A stretch of DNA of 64,000 nucleotides from JBFJKD01 sp041600415 (lineage in GTDB: Bacteria > Pseudomonadota > Gammaproteobacteria > Pseudomonadales > Porticoccaceae). Position 1 is the first letter of the stretch; every line of letters starts with the position of its first letter. Below the pieces are notes generated by a model. That model was not told the origin of the DNA, searched no databases, and worked only from the letters and a program-made list of their open reading frames with translations. A program made the position numbers and the translations under genes. This document shows, in pieces, positions 50,601-58,232 of this stretch. The stretch lies in assembly GCA_041600415.1 (NCBI GenBank), contig JBFIKF010000001.1, positions 248,001 through 312,000 of the forward strand. The letters are read 5' to 3'.

Positions 50601-53600
50601 TGCCAACAGCGTAGAGCAGCCAGTTTCCGCCGAGGAAGCTACCGGACAGGGCGAAGGTGATGTAGATTTGGGGAGTGATGCGTCCACTGCAGAAGAGGCG
50701 TACGCAGTAACTAACTGGGATGAGGGTGATGGGCCGGACGTTCAACGGTATACGGTCGGATCCGGTGAGCGTGAGGTTTTACCCGCGCAGCTCGAGGACG
50801 AATTTGCTTTAGCGAATTACGAAGATGCGGTTAGCGCTGCCGAAACAGAGTACAGCAGTCAGGCTGCTCAACCTGGGCCCGTCGACGGGAATAGCCTTTC
50901 GTTAAAAGATGACGAATTCGCTGCTGACCAATATTCTGCACCGGAAGCTGAGACCCCAGAGGATACACTCCATCAGATTTTCGCCAGTGAGGCAGAGGGT
51001 TATTTACAGGCAGTTGCCGATTATCTGATCAAGGCCCGCGACGCAGCGCCGATCTATGCGCCCCCGGCAGCGGTATTGCAGCAGGCGCTGCACACGCTCA
51101 AAGGCAGCGCGTCGATGGCGGAGATGATCCACATAGGCGAGCTCGTGACTCCTCTGGAGCGCTTAACCAGAGATATGTTTAATTTCAAAAAACCCGTGGA
51201 CAACGCAATTTTGCAATTGCTGGAGGATATCGAGCGCGCGTTGCGTTTGGCGATTGAAAACCTGCGGGTTGGTGGTGGCGGCGAAATTGTCGGCGTGGAC
51301 CGACTGGTTGGCCGAGTGGAACTGCAGCGGGAACGGTTTTTTGGCGGGGCGCAGCCCGTCGACTCTGGCAAACCGAAGGTGGAGCCAGGGTTGTTGAACG
51401 CGTTGATGATGGACGGTCTACAAAAAGTCTTCGATGCGGATGTAGCCTTACGTGCATGGCAGGAATCACCATCGCGGCGGGACGAATTGCTGGTTGATAT
51501 GGTGGATGAGCTGGTTGAATTGGCGGCGGCGGCGGAGCGAGCAGGTATCGCGCCGTTGGCGCGCGTGTGTCGCAGCCTTGCAGCTGCCTATGGCAATATT
51601 GTCGCTTGCGAGCTAGATCCAGATTCCGAAATCCTCAACGCCCTCAATCAGGGGCAAAACATTTTATTGGATATTATGGATCGGGTTGCAGCCGATCAAG
51701 ATGTGTTCGACGCTTCCGAAATGCTGCATAGCCGCTTGCAGGCGATCGCAAGTATCGCCCCGGCGCGGCCCGTTGAACAGGTAACCGACGTGCCGCTGGC
51801 AGTAGAACACGACACCCCGGATGCTCAACTGGAGCCCATTAGTGCCGCCAGTTTGCTGATGGCCGAGTTCGCTGAGCGCGAAGCCGCCCGTGAAGCGCTG
51901 CAGCAGCGTGCCAGTGATAATCGCGAATCGGTGGAAACAGGAGAATCCGAGGCACCGACGCAGGCGTCGCTGGAGACCGGGGGAGGCAACGACGACGGCG
52001 CTGCGGAGTCCGAAGAGACATCTCACGTACAATCCCATCAACCTGAGCAGCAGTTGCCAATGGCTGCGGAGGATATGTCCTCAGCGGACGCGGCGTCTTC
52101 GGCACCGGTGTCGGCGGCACCACACGAGCCGGATCTGCAGGTCGAGGCCGACCTGGACAAGGAAATTATCGATATTTTTCTCGAGGAAGCTGACGAGTTA
52201 CTGGAAGAGATTGATCAGGCCATTCACATCTGGCAGGAAAATACAGGTGATCGCGCTCAGGTCGATACCCTGAAACGGGCACTGCATACGTTTAAGGGCG
52301 GCGCGCGCGTCGCCGGGCTGGCGGGCGTTGGCAATATTAGTCATGATTTTGAAACGCGAATTATCGAGTCGGAAAGCAGGCGCGAAGATAAAAGCCCGGA
52401 ATTTTTTCACGATTTGTTTGCTCGCCAGGACAGATTACTGTCGGTGATGGATCGTGTGCGCGTACTGTACGGGGACGATGCAATTGCGGCCAGAGCCGTG
52501 GACGTGCCGACACCGCAGGAACCGACTGCCGAGTTGACAGCGCCACTGGACGCTGAAAGCGAAGCGCAGCACCCACCACCAGAGTCGCCGAGTGCACCAC
52601 CAGTGCTACCGCCGGGGTGGCCGACCGCGGATGTACTGCCTTTTACCGGCGGGGTGGTTCCCGTGCAGGACGCGCCGTCCAGAGAGCGACCTGCCGCCAC
52701 AACACGCGGGAATAAACCGCCGCGCCCCGAACCCCAGGAAATGATAAAAATCGCGGCTCCGGTGTTGGACGAACTCGTCAATTTGGCGGGGGAGACCAGT
52801 ATTGCCCGCGGTCGGGTCGAGCAGCAGGTTAGCGAGTTCGGGTTCTCGCTTGATGAGATGGAAGGCACCATTCAGCGCCTGCAGGATCAGGTGCGGCGGC
52901 TGGGGATAGAAACCGAAGCGCAGGTGGTGTTTCGCCGCGATCAAATCGAAGCGTCGGCCCATATCGCCGACTTTGACCCTCTGGAAATGGATCGTTACTC
53001 CCAGCTGCAACAATTGTCCCGGGCGCTACAGGAGTCCGCTTCGGATCTACAGGATTTGAAGGGCACGCTACTCGACAAGTCGCGGGATGCCGAAGCGTTG
53101 CTATTACAACAGTCGCGGATTAACACAGACTTGCAGGAAAGTCTGATGCGCACGCGCATGGTGCCGTTTTCTCGGCTGGTACCAAGACTGCGACGTATTG
53201 TGCGTCAGGTGGGGAACGAACTCGGCAAGCCGGTGCACCTGCAACTCGACAATGTCGAGGGCGAAATGGACCGCACGGTGCTGGAAAAAATTATTGCTCC
53301 TCTCGAGCACATGATTCGCAATGCCATCGATCACGGCATTGAGGCGGCGGATGAACGCGAGAAAAAAGGTAAGTCGCGCGATGGCAATATCGAGCTAACC
53401 TTCGGACGTGAGGGCGGCGATATTGTATTGCGCCTCGCCGATGATGGACGCGGCCTGGATATCAAAGCGATTCGCGAACAGGCGCTTGCCCGGCAACTGC
53501 TGCTTCCAGAAGCCCAGATCAGCGATCAGGAAATCATGCAGTTTATTTTTCAACCGGGCTTTTCCACGTCACGCAAAGTTACTCAGGTGTCGGGGCGCGG

Positions 53601-54666
53601 TGTGGGAATGGATGTGGTTAGCAGCCAGGTGCGTCAGTTAGGCGGTACTATCAGTATTCACTCACAAGCGGATATGGGTACTGAATTCATTATTCGCCTG
53701 CCGTTTACGGTGTCCGTGAATCGGGCATTGATGATTCGCAACAGCGACGATCTCTATGCCTTGCCCCTGAACACGATTAACGGCGTCGTGAAAATGGACG
53801 TGCAGGAACTGGCGCATTATTACCAGGATCCGAACGCTCGGTTCAAGTATGCACGCACGGACTACAAAATTTGTTACCTGGGAACGCTCCTTAACAGTCA
53901 GGCCAAACCGCCGCTGGATACAATCACCGACTCGGTACCTCTGGTGTTGGTACACAGTGACAAGCAAGCCTATGCGGTGCATGTCGGCAGCCTCGAGGGC
54001 AGCCAGGAAATTGTTGTGAAAAGCCTGGGTATTCAATTTGGCGATGTGATGGGTCTGTCGGGTGTGACGGTCCTTGGCGACGGTCGTGTGGTAGTCATTC
54101 TCGATCTGTTAACCCTGCTGCGGGCGCAGGAATCGGTACCCGTTCTGACTCAGCGTTACGGCGCGGAGGAGCTCGCGGAAACAGTCGACGGGGAGCCGGA
54201 TAGCGCACCGGCTACAGTGTCGGCGACCGGCTCCGGCTCGCCTTCTGTTACACCTCCAGCGGAAGTGGCTGGTGCGGATGATCGGATTAAAACCGTTATG
54301 GTGGTTGACGATTCGGTCACGGTGCGCAAAGTGACGGGTCGTTTTCTGGAGCGTGAAGGTTTTCACGTGGTAACCGCCAAAGATGGTGTCGATGCGATGC
54401 GCCTGTTGCAGGATACGGTGCCCGACCTGATGTTGCTCGATATTGAAATGCCCCGTATGGACGGTTTCGAGGTGGCGCGTCTGGTGCGCTCGTCGTCACG
54501 GCTTAAACACCTGCCGATTATTATGATTACCTCGCGCACCGGCGAAAAACATCGGGAAAGAGCGCTGGCTACCGGGGTTAACAAGTACCTGGGTAAACCC
54601 TATCAGGAAGAGGTGCTGCTTAAAGAAGTAAACCAGTTATTACGTACGCAGCAGGTTGCAGGTTAA
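47623..54666 (+). CDS. chpA: Hybrid chemotaxis histidine kinase ChpA
   Basis: 2347-residue CheA-type hybrid. The N-terminus has an Hpt-like domain with His49 but a degenerate surrounding (HQVYGS, Lys missing) and a FimL-like helical region to about 550. Three canonical phosphotransfer domains follow: His695 (FHTLKGS), His1157 (LHTLKGS) and His1555 (LHTFKGG). Long acidic Ala/Glu/Ser/Pro linkers lie at about 770-1110 and 1400-1520. The dimerisation (about 1700-1750), HATPase (N-box LEHMIRNAIDHGIEAA near 1890, FSTSRKVTQVSGRGVGMDVV near 1985), CheW-like and C-terminal receiver (phosphoacceptor Asp2273, LLLDIEMP) domains complete it. It phosphorylates PilG and PilH. It starts 16 bases after pilK. 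Confidence 0.95.
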   Translation: MDNNQNLRGLEWLIDEVEASLTQAYDALETYLNDPTDQPQLRFCLGHIHQVYGSLKIAECYGGVLLVEEMEGLVDALMKGSVSNVAEACDVLVQAILKVPAYLNNIIARRHDEPATLLTLLNDLRAVRAEPLVTETSLFAPDMSILADKPNRARVNIANHQALLDLAKKLRQMFQYALLGILKGIDVEKNVVNLDKVFARMKELCRGSRREKLWQVSGAVTEGIASNAIEVGIAVRLLLRDLDKELRALAQSGLVALEAPYPERLLKNLLYYTCVATAETPRIKLVRDEFKLHLALPEGALEYTKGGLMPSYDRGVVEAISAALSDEIGAAKDLIDRYIAEDEGAVDILLQVQPILKRIADTLAMVGQSKLRQGIIETQEKLKSLCAAPDQVGDEALMPVASRLVDLEASLLAWARDYRRGDSTSALAADVAQALDGAQHSLLREVRNSLEKVKEAIVGYISSQWDKSFLQDTPATMGEIHGALAVVGLDRPADVVKGCGDYISLVLLPQEKAPEWGRLDALADAITSIEFYLESLEAGDTEKEPAILTIAEKALADLGDFQKLSPAPDLELVAGRDLAPTPADVSLEVAIPELAPEPDSESLGLTGQPLVQDISETPKIAAAVESATALVPQSGADQSADSPAEGQAEEEVDPEIREIFIEEAREVLATIDERYPQWAQDNAKAALVEIRRGFHTLKGSGRMVKAADIGNLAWSIENMLNRVLDERLEATSEVFETVARTLQILPAMIDRYEQAMPWNDAQKLAELSGAADALVAGRDKRSSMEPLDPAVSITPGEPESLAEMAPAPVDIAPDTERDTTELSVDSLSVGESPVVEASTEELAASEPELPAQVSAAVDEERGTAEDTGSIDSAADLATETAVDFPGADVASGTMAGAVEIEPVLPYRDTVGTAQSATEEAAVHSPSASADNVAVTETSMSPSAGMAEPGSAEAGAQGTDIPGEVAITAVESEGEAADPGPVSTPDSPLEVGIYANSVEQPVSAEEATGQGEGDVDLGSDASTAEEAYAVTNWDEGDGPDVQRYTVGSGEREVLPAQLEDEFALANYEDAVSAAETEYSSQAAQPGPVDGNSLSLKDDEFAADQYSAPEAETPEDTLHQIFASEAEGYLQAVADYLIKARDAAPIYAPPAAVLQQALHTLKGSASMAEMIHIGELVTPLERLTRDMFNFKKPVDNAILQLLEDIERALRLAIENLRVGGGGEIVGVDRLVGRVELQRERFFGGAQPVDSGKPKVEPGLLNALMMDGLQKVFDADVALRAWQESPSRRDELLVDMVDELVELAAAAERAGIAPLARVCRSLAAAYGNIVACELDPDSEILNALNQGQNILLDIMDRVAADQDVFDASEMLHSRLQAIASIAPARPVEQVTDVPLAVEHDTPDAQLEPISAASLLMAEFAEREAAREALQQRASDNRESVETGESEAPTQASLETGGGNDDGAAESEETSHVQSHQPEQQLPMAAEDMSSADAASSAPVSAAPHEPDLQVEADLDKEIIDIFLEEADELLEEIDQAIHIWQENTGDRAQVDTLKRALHTFKGGARVAGLAGVGNISHDFETRIIESESRREDKSPEFFHDLFARQDRLLSVMDRVRVLYGDDAIAARAVDVPTPQEPTAELTAPLDAESEAQHPPPESPSAPPVLPPGWPTADVLPFTGGVVPVQDAPSRERPAATTRGNKPPRPEPQEMIKIAAPVLDELVNLAGETSIARGRVEQQVSEFGFSLDEMEGTIQRLQDQVRRLGIETEAQVVFRRDQIEASAHIADFDPLEMDRYSQLQQLSRALQESASDLQDLKGTLLDKSRDAEALLLQQSRINTDLQESLMRTRMVPFSRLVPRLRRIVRQVGNELGKPVHLQLDNVEGEMDRTVLEKIIAPLEHMIRNAIDHGIEAADEREKKGKSRDGNIELTFGREGGDIVLRLADDGRGLDIKAIREQALARQLLLPEAQISDQEIMQFIFQPGFSTSRKVTQVSGRGVGMDVVSSQVRQLGGTISIHSQADMGTEFIIRLPFTVSVNRALMIRNSDDLYALPLNTINGVVKMDVQELAHYYQDPNARFKYARTDYKICYLGTLLNSQAKPPLDTITDSVPLVLVHSDKQAYAVHVGSLEGSQEIVVKSLGIQFGDVMGLSGVTVLGDGRVVVILDLLTLLRAQESVPVLTQRYGAEELAETVDGEPDSAPATVSATGSGSPSVTPPAEVAGADDRIKTVMVVDDSVTVRKVTGRFLEREGFHVVTAKDGVDAMRLLQDTVPDLMLLDIEMPRMDGFEVARLVRSSSRLKHLPIIMITSRTGEKHRERALATGVNKYLGKPYQEEVLLKEVNQLLRTQQVAG

Positions 54667-54669
54667 AGC

Positions 54670-55611
54670 ATGGCGTTGCGAGTTGGCATTATCGCGCCGC
54701 AAAGTTCGGCGCAGAGTTATTCTTTGAAAACGGCGATCACCGAGCTCGGTTACGAAATCGTGTGTTTCAATCCCCATCTCGAACGGCGCGCTGTTGGTAA
54801 AACGCTGCCGGAGGTTGAAGCCTGGGTGGTGGTCGGAGAGGGCGAAGCGGTTAACCAACTATCCTTTATCGACCGCAAGAAACATCAGGTATTGTGTATC
54901 AGGGAGGATGTCCCGACATTGGTGAGCCCCAGTTTTGGCCCGTGGAAAGAGCGGTTGCGTGGACGCTTGGTGGAGCTGGTTGGGAAACATCTGCAATCGA
55001 CACTGGTGGTACGGGCCAAGAAAGTGTGGGTCTTAGCCGCGTCCACCGGTGGACTTGAGATGGTCAGCAAATTTCTATCGCAGGTGCCGCTGGCTTACGA
55101 CACGGGATTTGTTTACGTGCAGCACATAGAGAGCGCGCAGGTTCCGCAATTGGTGCGCATGATTGCCAGAACCAGTCAGTGGCGGGCGCGGCTCGCAGAA
55201 AATGGTCATTTCATACCGGCCGGGTTTGTGACCGTAGTGTCCCCAGCGGAAAAATTACATATCGATAATCGCGGCATGATGCGTGTGCTCGACGAGCGCT
55301 GGAACGGACATTATCGTCCAAGTATCGACCATGTCGCCGGTGACGTGGCCCGTCAATACGGCGTATTTGGGGGAATGATCGTGTTTACGGGTATGGGGGA
55401 TGACGGTGTGATTGGTGCGCGGCTACTGCGCCGTCGCGGCGGCCGAGTGTGGGTCCAGGATCCAGGAACCTGTATGGCACCTTCCATGCCAGAGGCGGTA
55501 ATCGGTGCACAGGCCAGCCAATTTACCGCAGGCGTGGACGAACTCGCCCGACGCTTTGCCAGTACGGCCGGATTTGATGTCGCCAGCCAGCCATTGGGGC
55601 AAAGTGCGTGA
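54670..55611 (+). CDS. chpB: CheB-like chemoreceptor methylesterase ChpB
   Basis: 313-residue protein. The methylesterase domain (about 115-300) has the complete triad: Ser125 (VLAASTGGLE), His152 (VQHIES) and Asp near 244 (TGMGDDG). The N-terminal 110 residues have a receiver-like alternation but no phosphoacceptor Asp, so phosphorylation cannot control it in the classical CheB way. It removes methyl groups added by PilK from PilJ. It is three bases after chpA and overlaps chpC by four bases (GTGA). Confidence 0.92.
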   Translation: MALRVGIIAPQSSAQSYSLKTAITELGYEIVCFNPHLERRAVGKTLPEVEAWVVVGEGEAVNQLSFIDRKKHQVLCIREDVPTLVSPSFGPWKERLRGRLVELVGKHLQSTLVVRAKKVWVLAASTGGLEMVSKFLSQVPLAYDTGFVYVQHIESAQVPQLVRMIARTSQWRARLAENGHFIPAGFVTVVSPAEKLHIDNRGMMRVLDERWNGHYRPSIDHVAGDVARQYGVFGGMIVFTGMGDDGVIGARLLRRRGGRVWVQDPGTCMAPSMPEAVIGAQASQFTAGVDELARRFASTAGFDVASQPLGQSA

Positions 55612-56114
55612 GTCGTGCATTGCGGGCGCAGCCGGTAAAACCTGTAGCCACGGTCGATGCGCTGTTACTACCTGTTATTGGTGCCCCGCTATTGGTGCCC
55701 ATGGCGGCGATAGCGGAGATTATTCCGGCGCGCGGGCTCACTTTGACCACCCATCCCGGCAACCCCGCCTGGTTGTACGGCTGGTTTTCCTGGCGGGACC
55801 AACACATTCCCCTCATGTCCTACGAAGCGGCAGTTGGTGGGGTGCCCGCTACACTGGAGGATACAGACCGGATAGCGATCTGCAATGCGGTCGCCGATGC
55901 GACCGAACGGGGTTTTTACGCGCTGGTAATCCAGGATTTGCCCAGTCCAGTGCGGCTATCCGAAGAGGATGCGTTTTTTGCGGTGCGCGAAGCGGCCCCC
56001 GGGGTTGGTGTGCTATCGGAGGTTAGTCTGGAAGCGGAGCGCGTTTGCATCCCGGACCTCGATTACCTTGAAAAAATCAGTATGAGTGCTTTGCCCGAAC
56101 TAGCGGGGCAGTAG
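55608..56114 (+). CDS. chpC: CheW-like adaptor ChpC
   Basis: 168-residue CheW-domain protein. Segments resembling CheW are LLPVIGAPLLVPMAAIAEIIP, WLYGWFSWRDQHIPLMSYEAAV and a following strand (ALVIQDLPSPVRL). It could couple other receptors to ChpA. Its GTG overlaps the chpB stop by four bases, so translation is coupled. It is the last gene of the Pil-Chp cluster here; chpD and chpE, which follow in Pseudomonas aeruginosa, are absent and a tRNA gene comes next. Confidence 0.88.
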   Translation: MSRALRAQPVKPVATVDALLLPVIGAPLLVPMAAIAEIIPARGLTLTTHPGNPAWLYGWFSWRDQHIPLMSYEAAVGGVPATLEDTDRIAICNAVADATERGFYALVIQDLPSPVRLSEEDAFFAVREAAPGVGVLSEVSLEAERVCIPDLDYLEKISMSALPELAGQ

Positions 56115-56141
56115 AGCTCCCCGCAGGTTGACCGGGACCGG

Positions 56142-56169
56142 TTAACATCTCCTTACTTCACGGTATAAT
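56142..56169 (+). promoter_or_regulatory. Candidate promoter of the tRNA-Gly gene
   Basis: A consensus -10 TATAAT (56164-56169) and a -35 TTAACA (56142-56147) are separated by 16 bases. Transcription would begin near 56176, giving a 5' leader of about 68 bases to be trimmed by RNase P. It is well placed between the chpC stop and the tRNA. Confidence 0.5.
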
Positions 56170-56243
56170 CGCGAGCCCAGCTGGACGCTGAGAAAGTAAC
56201 GCCTGGTTGCCGCCGCCAGAATAGCCGGTAAGAGGTAGATAGC

Positions 56244-56317
56244 GCGGGTGTAGTTCAATGGTAGAACGGGAGCTTCCCAAGCTCTTAGTGTGGGTTCGAT
56301 TCCCATCACCCGCTCCA
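56244..56317 (+). tRNA. glyU: tRNA-Gly (anticodon CCC)
   Basis: A complete 74-base tRNA including the encoded CCA end (56315-56317). The acceptor stem is GCGGGTG paired with CACCCGC and the discriminator base is T. The D arm is GTTC-loop-GAAC, the anticodon loop is TTCCCAA with anticodon CCC at 56276-56278, the T loop is TTCGATT. It closely resembles E. coli glyU, which also reads GGG. It stands alone, with a candidate promoter upstream and a terminator downstream. Confidence 0.97.
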
Positions 56318-56319
56318 TA

Positions 56320-56343
56320 CCGGGGATAGCCCGGCACTTTTTT
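56320..56343 (+). terminator. Rho-independent terminator after tRNA-Gly
   Basis: CCGGG (56320-56324) and CCCGG (56330-56334) form a five-base stem with a five-base loop, followed after CAC by six T residues (56338-56343). It starts three bases after the tRNA CCA end. Confidence 0.75.
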
Positions 56344-56494
56344 CGGGCTACGCAGCTCTGGCCGAGCGAGAACTTTTCGGGGAGTATGTTATAGCGCGGA
56401 TGACAGGCCATCAGTGGACGCAAGCATCGCGTCAGTGTCGACAGAGAATCTGCTGGTGCCCTTGCACCAGCATTCAAACGAGAGGGGTAATAAT

Positions 56495-58117
56495 ATGCTT
56501 GGCCAAATGATGGACGACCCGTTAACCATCACTTCGATTTTAAAATTTGCGGAAAAGGTGTTTCCCCATGTGGAAATGGTCTCGGTAACGGCGGATAGTC
56601 CCCGTCACCGCACGACCTTCGGCGCCGCCTTCAAGCGGTCGCGCAGACTCGCAAACGCGCTGACCAAGCTTGGCCTTAAACAGGGCGATCGGGTGGCCAC
56701 CATGGCCTGGAATGACTATCGCCATTTTGAGCTGTATTACGGCATTAGTTGCTCAGGGTACGTATGCCACACCATTAATCCTCGGCTGTTTCCCGAACAA
56801 ATTGCCTATATCGCCAATCACGCGGAAGATCGCTGGATTTGTACTGATGTCATGTTCGTGCCCCTGCTGGAAAAATTGCAGGATCAGTTACCGAATGTCG
56901 AAGGGTTTGTGGTGATGACTGACGCCGCGCATATGCCGCAGACGACACTGCGCAATGCCCATTGTTATGAAACTCTGATTGCCAAAGAGTCCGAAGAATT
57001 CACATGGCCCACACTGGAAGAAAATTCCGCGTGCAGCCTGTGTTACACCTCCGGCACCACGGGAAATCCCAAGGGCGTGTTGTACTCGCACCGGGCGTTG
57101 ATTCTCCACTGCCTGGCCGCCAACGGCAAAGATGTTCTCGGCATGTCGAGTGAAGAAACGGTAATGCCCGTGGTGCCCATGTTTCACGTCAATGCATGGG
57201 GTGCCGTGTACAGCGCTGCCATGTCCGGTACCAAGCTGGTCATGCCTGGTCCCAAAATGGGTGACGGTGAAACGCTGGCCGCGCTGATTGACGAAGAAAA
57301 AGTCACCTATTCCATGGGCGTACCGACGGTGTGGCTGGCGTTGGTCAACTATTTGCAGTCCTCCGGCAAGACAGTCGAGTCGCTACGGCGCGTTATTGTG
57401 GGCGGCTCCGCCTGTCCTCTGTCGTTAATGAAGGCGATGGACAACTACGGCGTGTGGATGCATGTGGGCTGGGGTATGACTGAGATGAGCCCGTTGGGAA
57501 CTTACAACACGTTGCTACCGTGGATGCACGATTTGCCGGAGGCTGAAAAGGATGTCTATCGCCTTAAGGCTGGTCGCCTGATTTACGGCGTCGATTTGCG
57601 TATTGTCGATGAGGCTGGCAGAGAGTTGCCCTGGGATGGCAAGAGTTCTGGGCAATTACAGGTTCGCGGGCCCTGGGTGTGCAAGGGGTATTACAAGCTG
57701 GATAAATCCGACGCCCACCTGCCCGACGGTTGGTTTGACACCGGTGACGTAGCGACTGTCGATCAGTATGGATATATGGCCATCACCGATCGTACCAAGG
57801 ACGTGATTAAGTCTGGCGGGGAGTGGATCAGCTCCATCGACGTGGAAAATGCGGCCATGGGACACCCCGATGTTGCGGAAGCGGCCGTAATCGGCGTTCC
57901 CCACCCCAAATGGACTGAAAGGCCATTGTTGGTAGTCGTAAAAAAACCGGGGATGAATCCTGGCAAGGACGAGTTACTACAATTTCTGGATGGCAAAATT
58001 GCGAAATGGTGGATACCGGAAGACTGTGTTTTTGTCGAGGAAATTCCCCACACCGCGACCGGCAAGGTGAGCAAGAAAGATCTCAGGGATCAATTTAAGG
58101 ACTATTCTTACGCGTAA
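56495..58117 (+). CDS. Fatty/organic acid-CoA ligase (AMP-forming, AlkK-like)
   Basis: 540-residue member of the ANL adenylating enzymes. ATP motif YTSGTTGNPKGVLYSH, A5-type segment GWGMTEMSPLGTYN, WFDTGDVATVDQYGYMAITDR (A7/A8) and the C-terminal catalytic lysine in TATGKVSKKDLR. It resembles medium-chain acyl-CoA ligases such as AlkK; the exact substrate is unknown. ATG 56495 has AGAGGGG about eight bases upstream; a longer open frame begins 27 codons earlier but is not family-like. It is followed at 115 bases by an acyl-CoA dehydrogenase, suggesting a beta-oxidation-type module. Confidence 0.92.
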   Translation: MLGQMMDDPLTITSILKFAEKVFPHVEMVSVTADSPRHRTTFGAAFKRSRRLANALTKLGLKQGDRVATMAWNDYRHFELYYGISCSGYVCHTINPRLFPEQIAYIANHAEDRWICTDVMFVPLLEKLQDQLPNVEGFVVMTDAAHMPQTTLRNAHCYETLIAKESEEFTWPTLEENSACSLCYTSGTTGNPKGVLYSHRALILHCLAANGKDVLGMSSEETVMPVVPMFHVNAWGAVYSAAMSGTKLVMPGPKMGDGETLAALIDEEKVTYSMGVPTVWLALVNYLQSSGKTVESLRRVIVGGSACPLSLMKAMDNYGVWMHVGWGMTEMSPLGTYNTLLPWMHDLPEAEKDVYRLKAGRLIYGVDLRIVDEAGRELPWDGKSSGQLQVRGPWVCKGYYKLDKSDAHLPDGWFDTGDVATVDQYGYMAITDRTKDVIKSGGEWISSIDVENAAMGHPDVAEAAVIGVPHPKWTERPLLVVVKKPGMNPGKDELLQFLDGKIAKWWIPEDCVFVEEIPHTATGKVSKKDLRDQFKDYSYA

Positions 58118-58232
58118 CTACTCGACTAGATGAACACAATTTTTCAACGCGGGGTGCGGGCGCTCGAAGGACGGGCTGGACCTTGACGTTGCGTAGTGAT
58201 CATCGAGTCGGTAAGCAATTGCTGGGGTGGGC

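Noticed and set aside
49875..50745. Long antisense open frames within the acidic linkers of chpA
   Set aside because: They arise from the biased Glu/Ala/Ser codon use of the linker on the opposite strand and carry no domain pattern.
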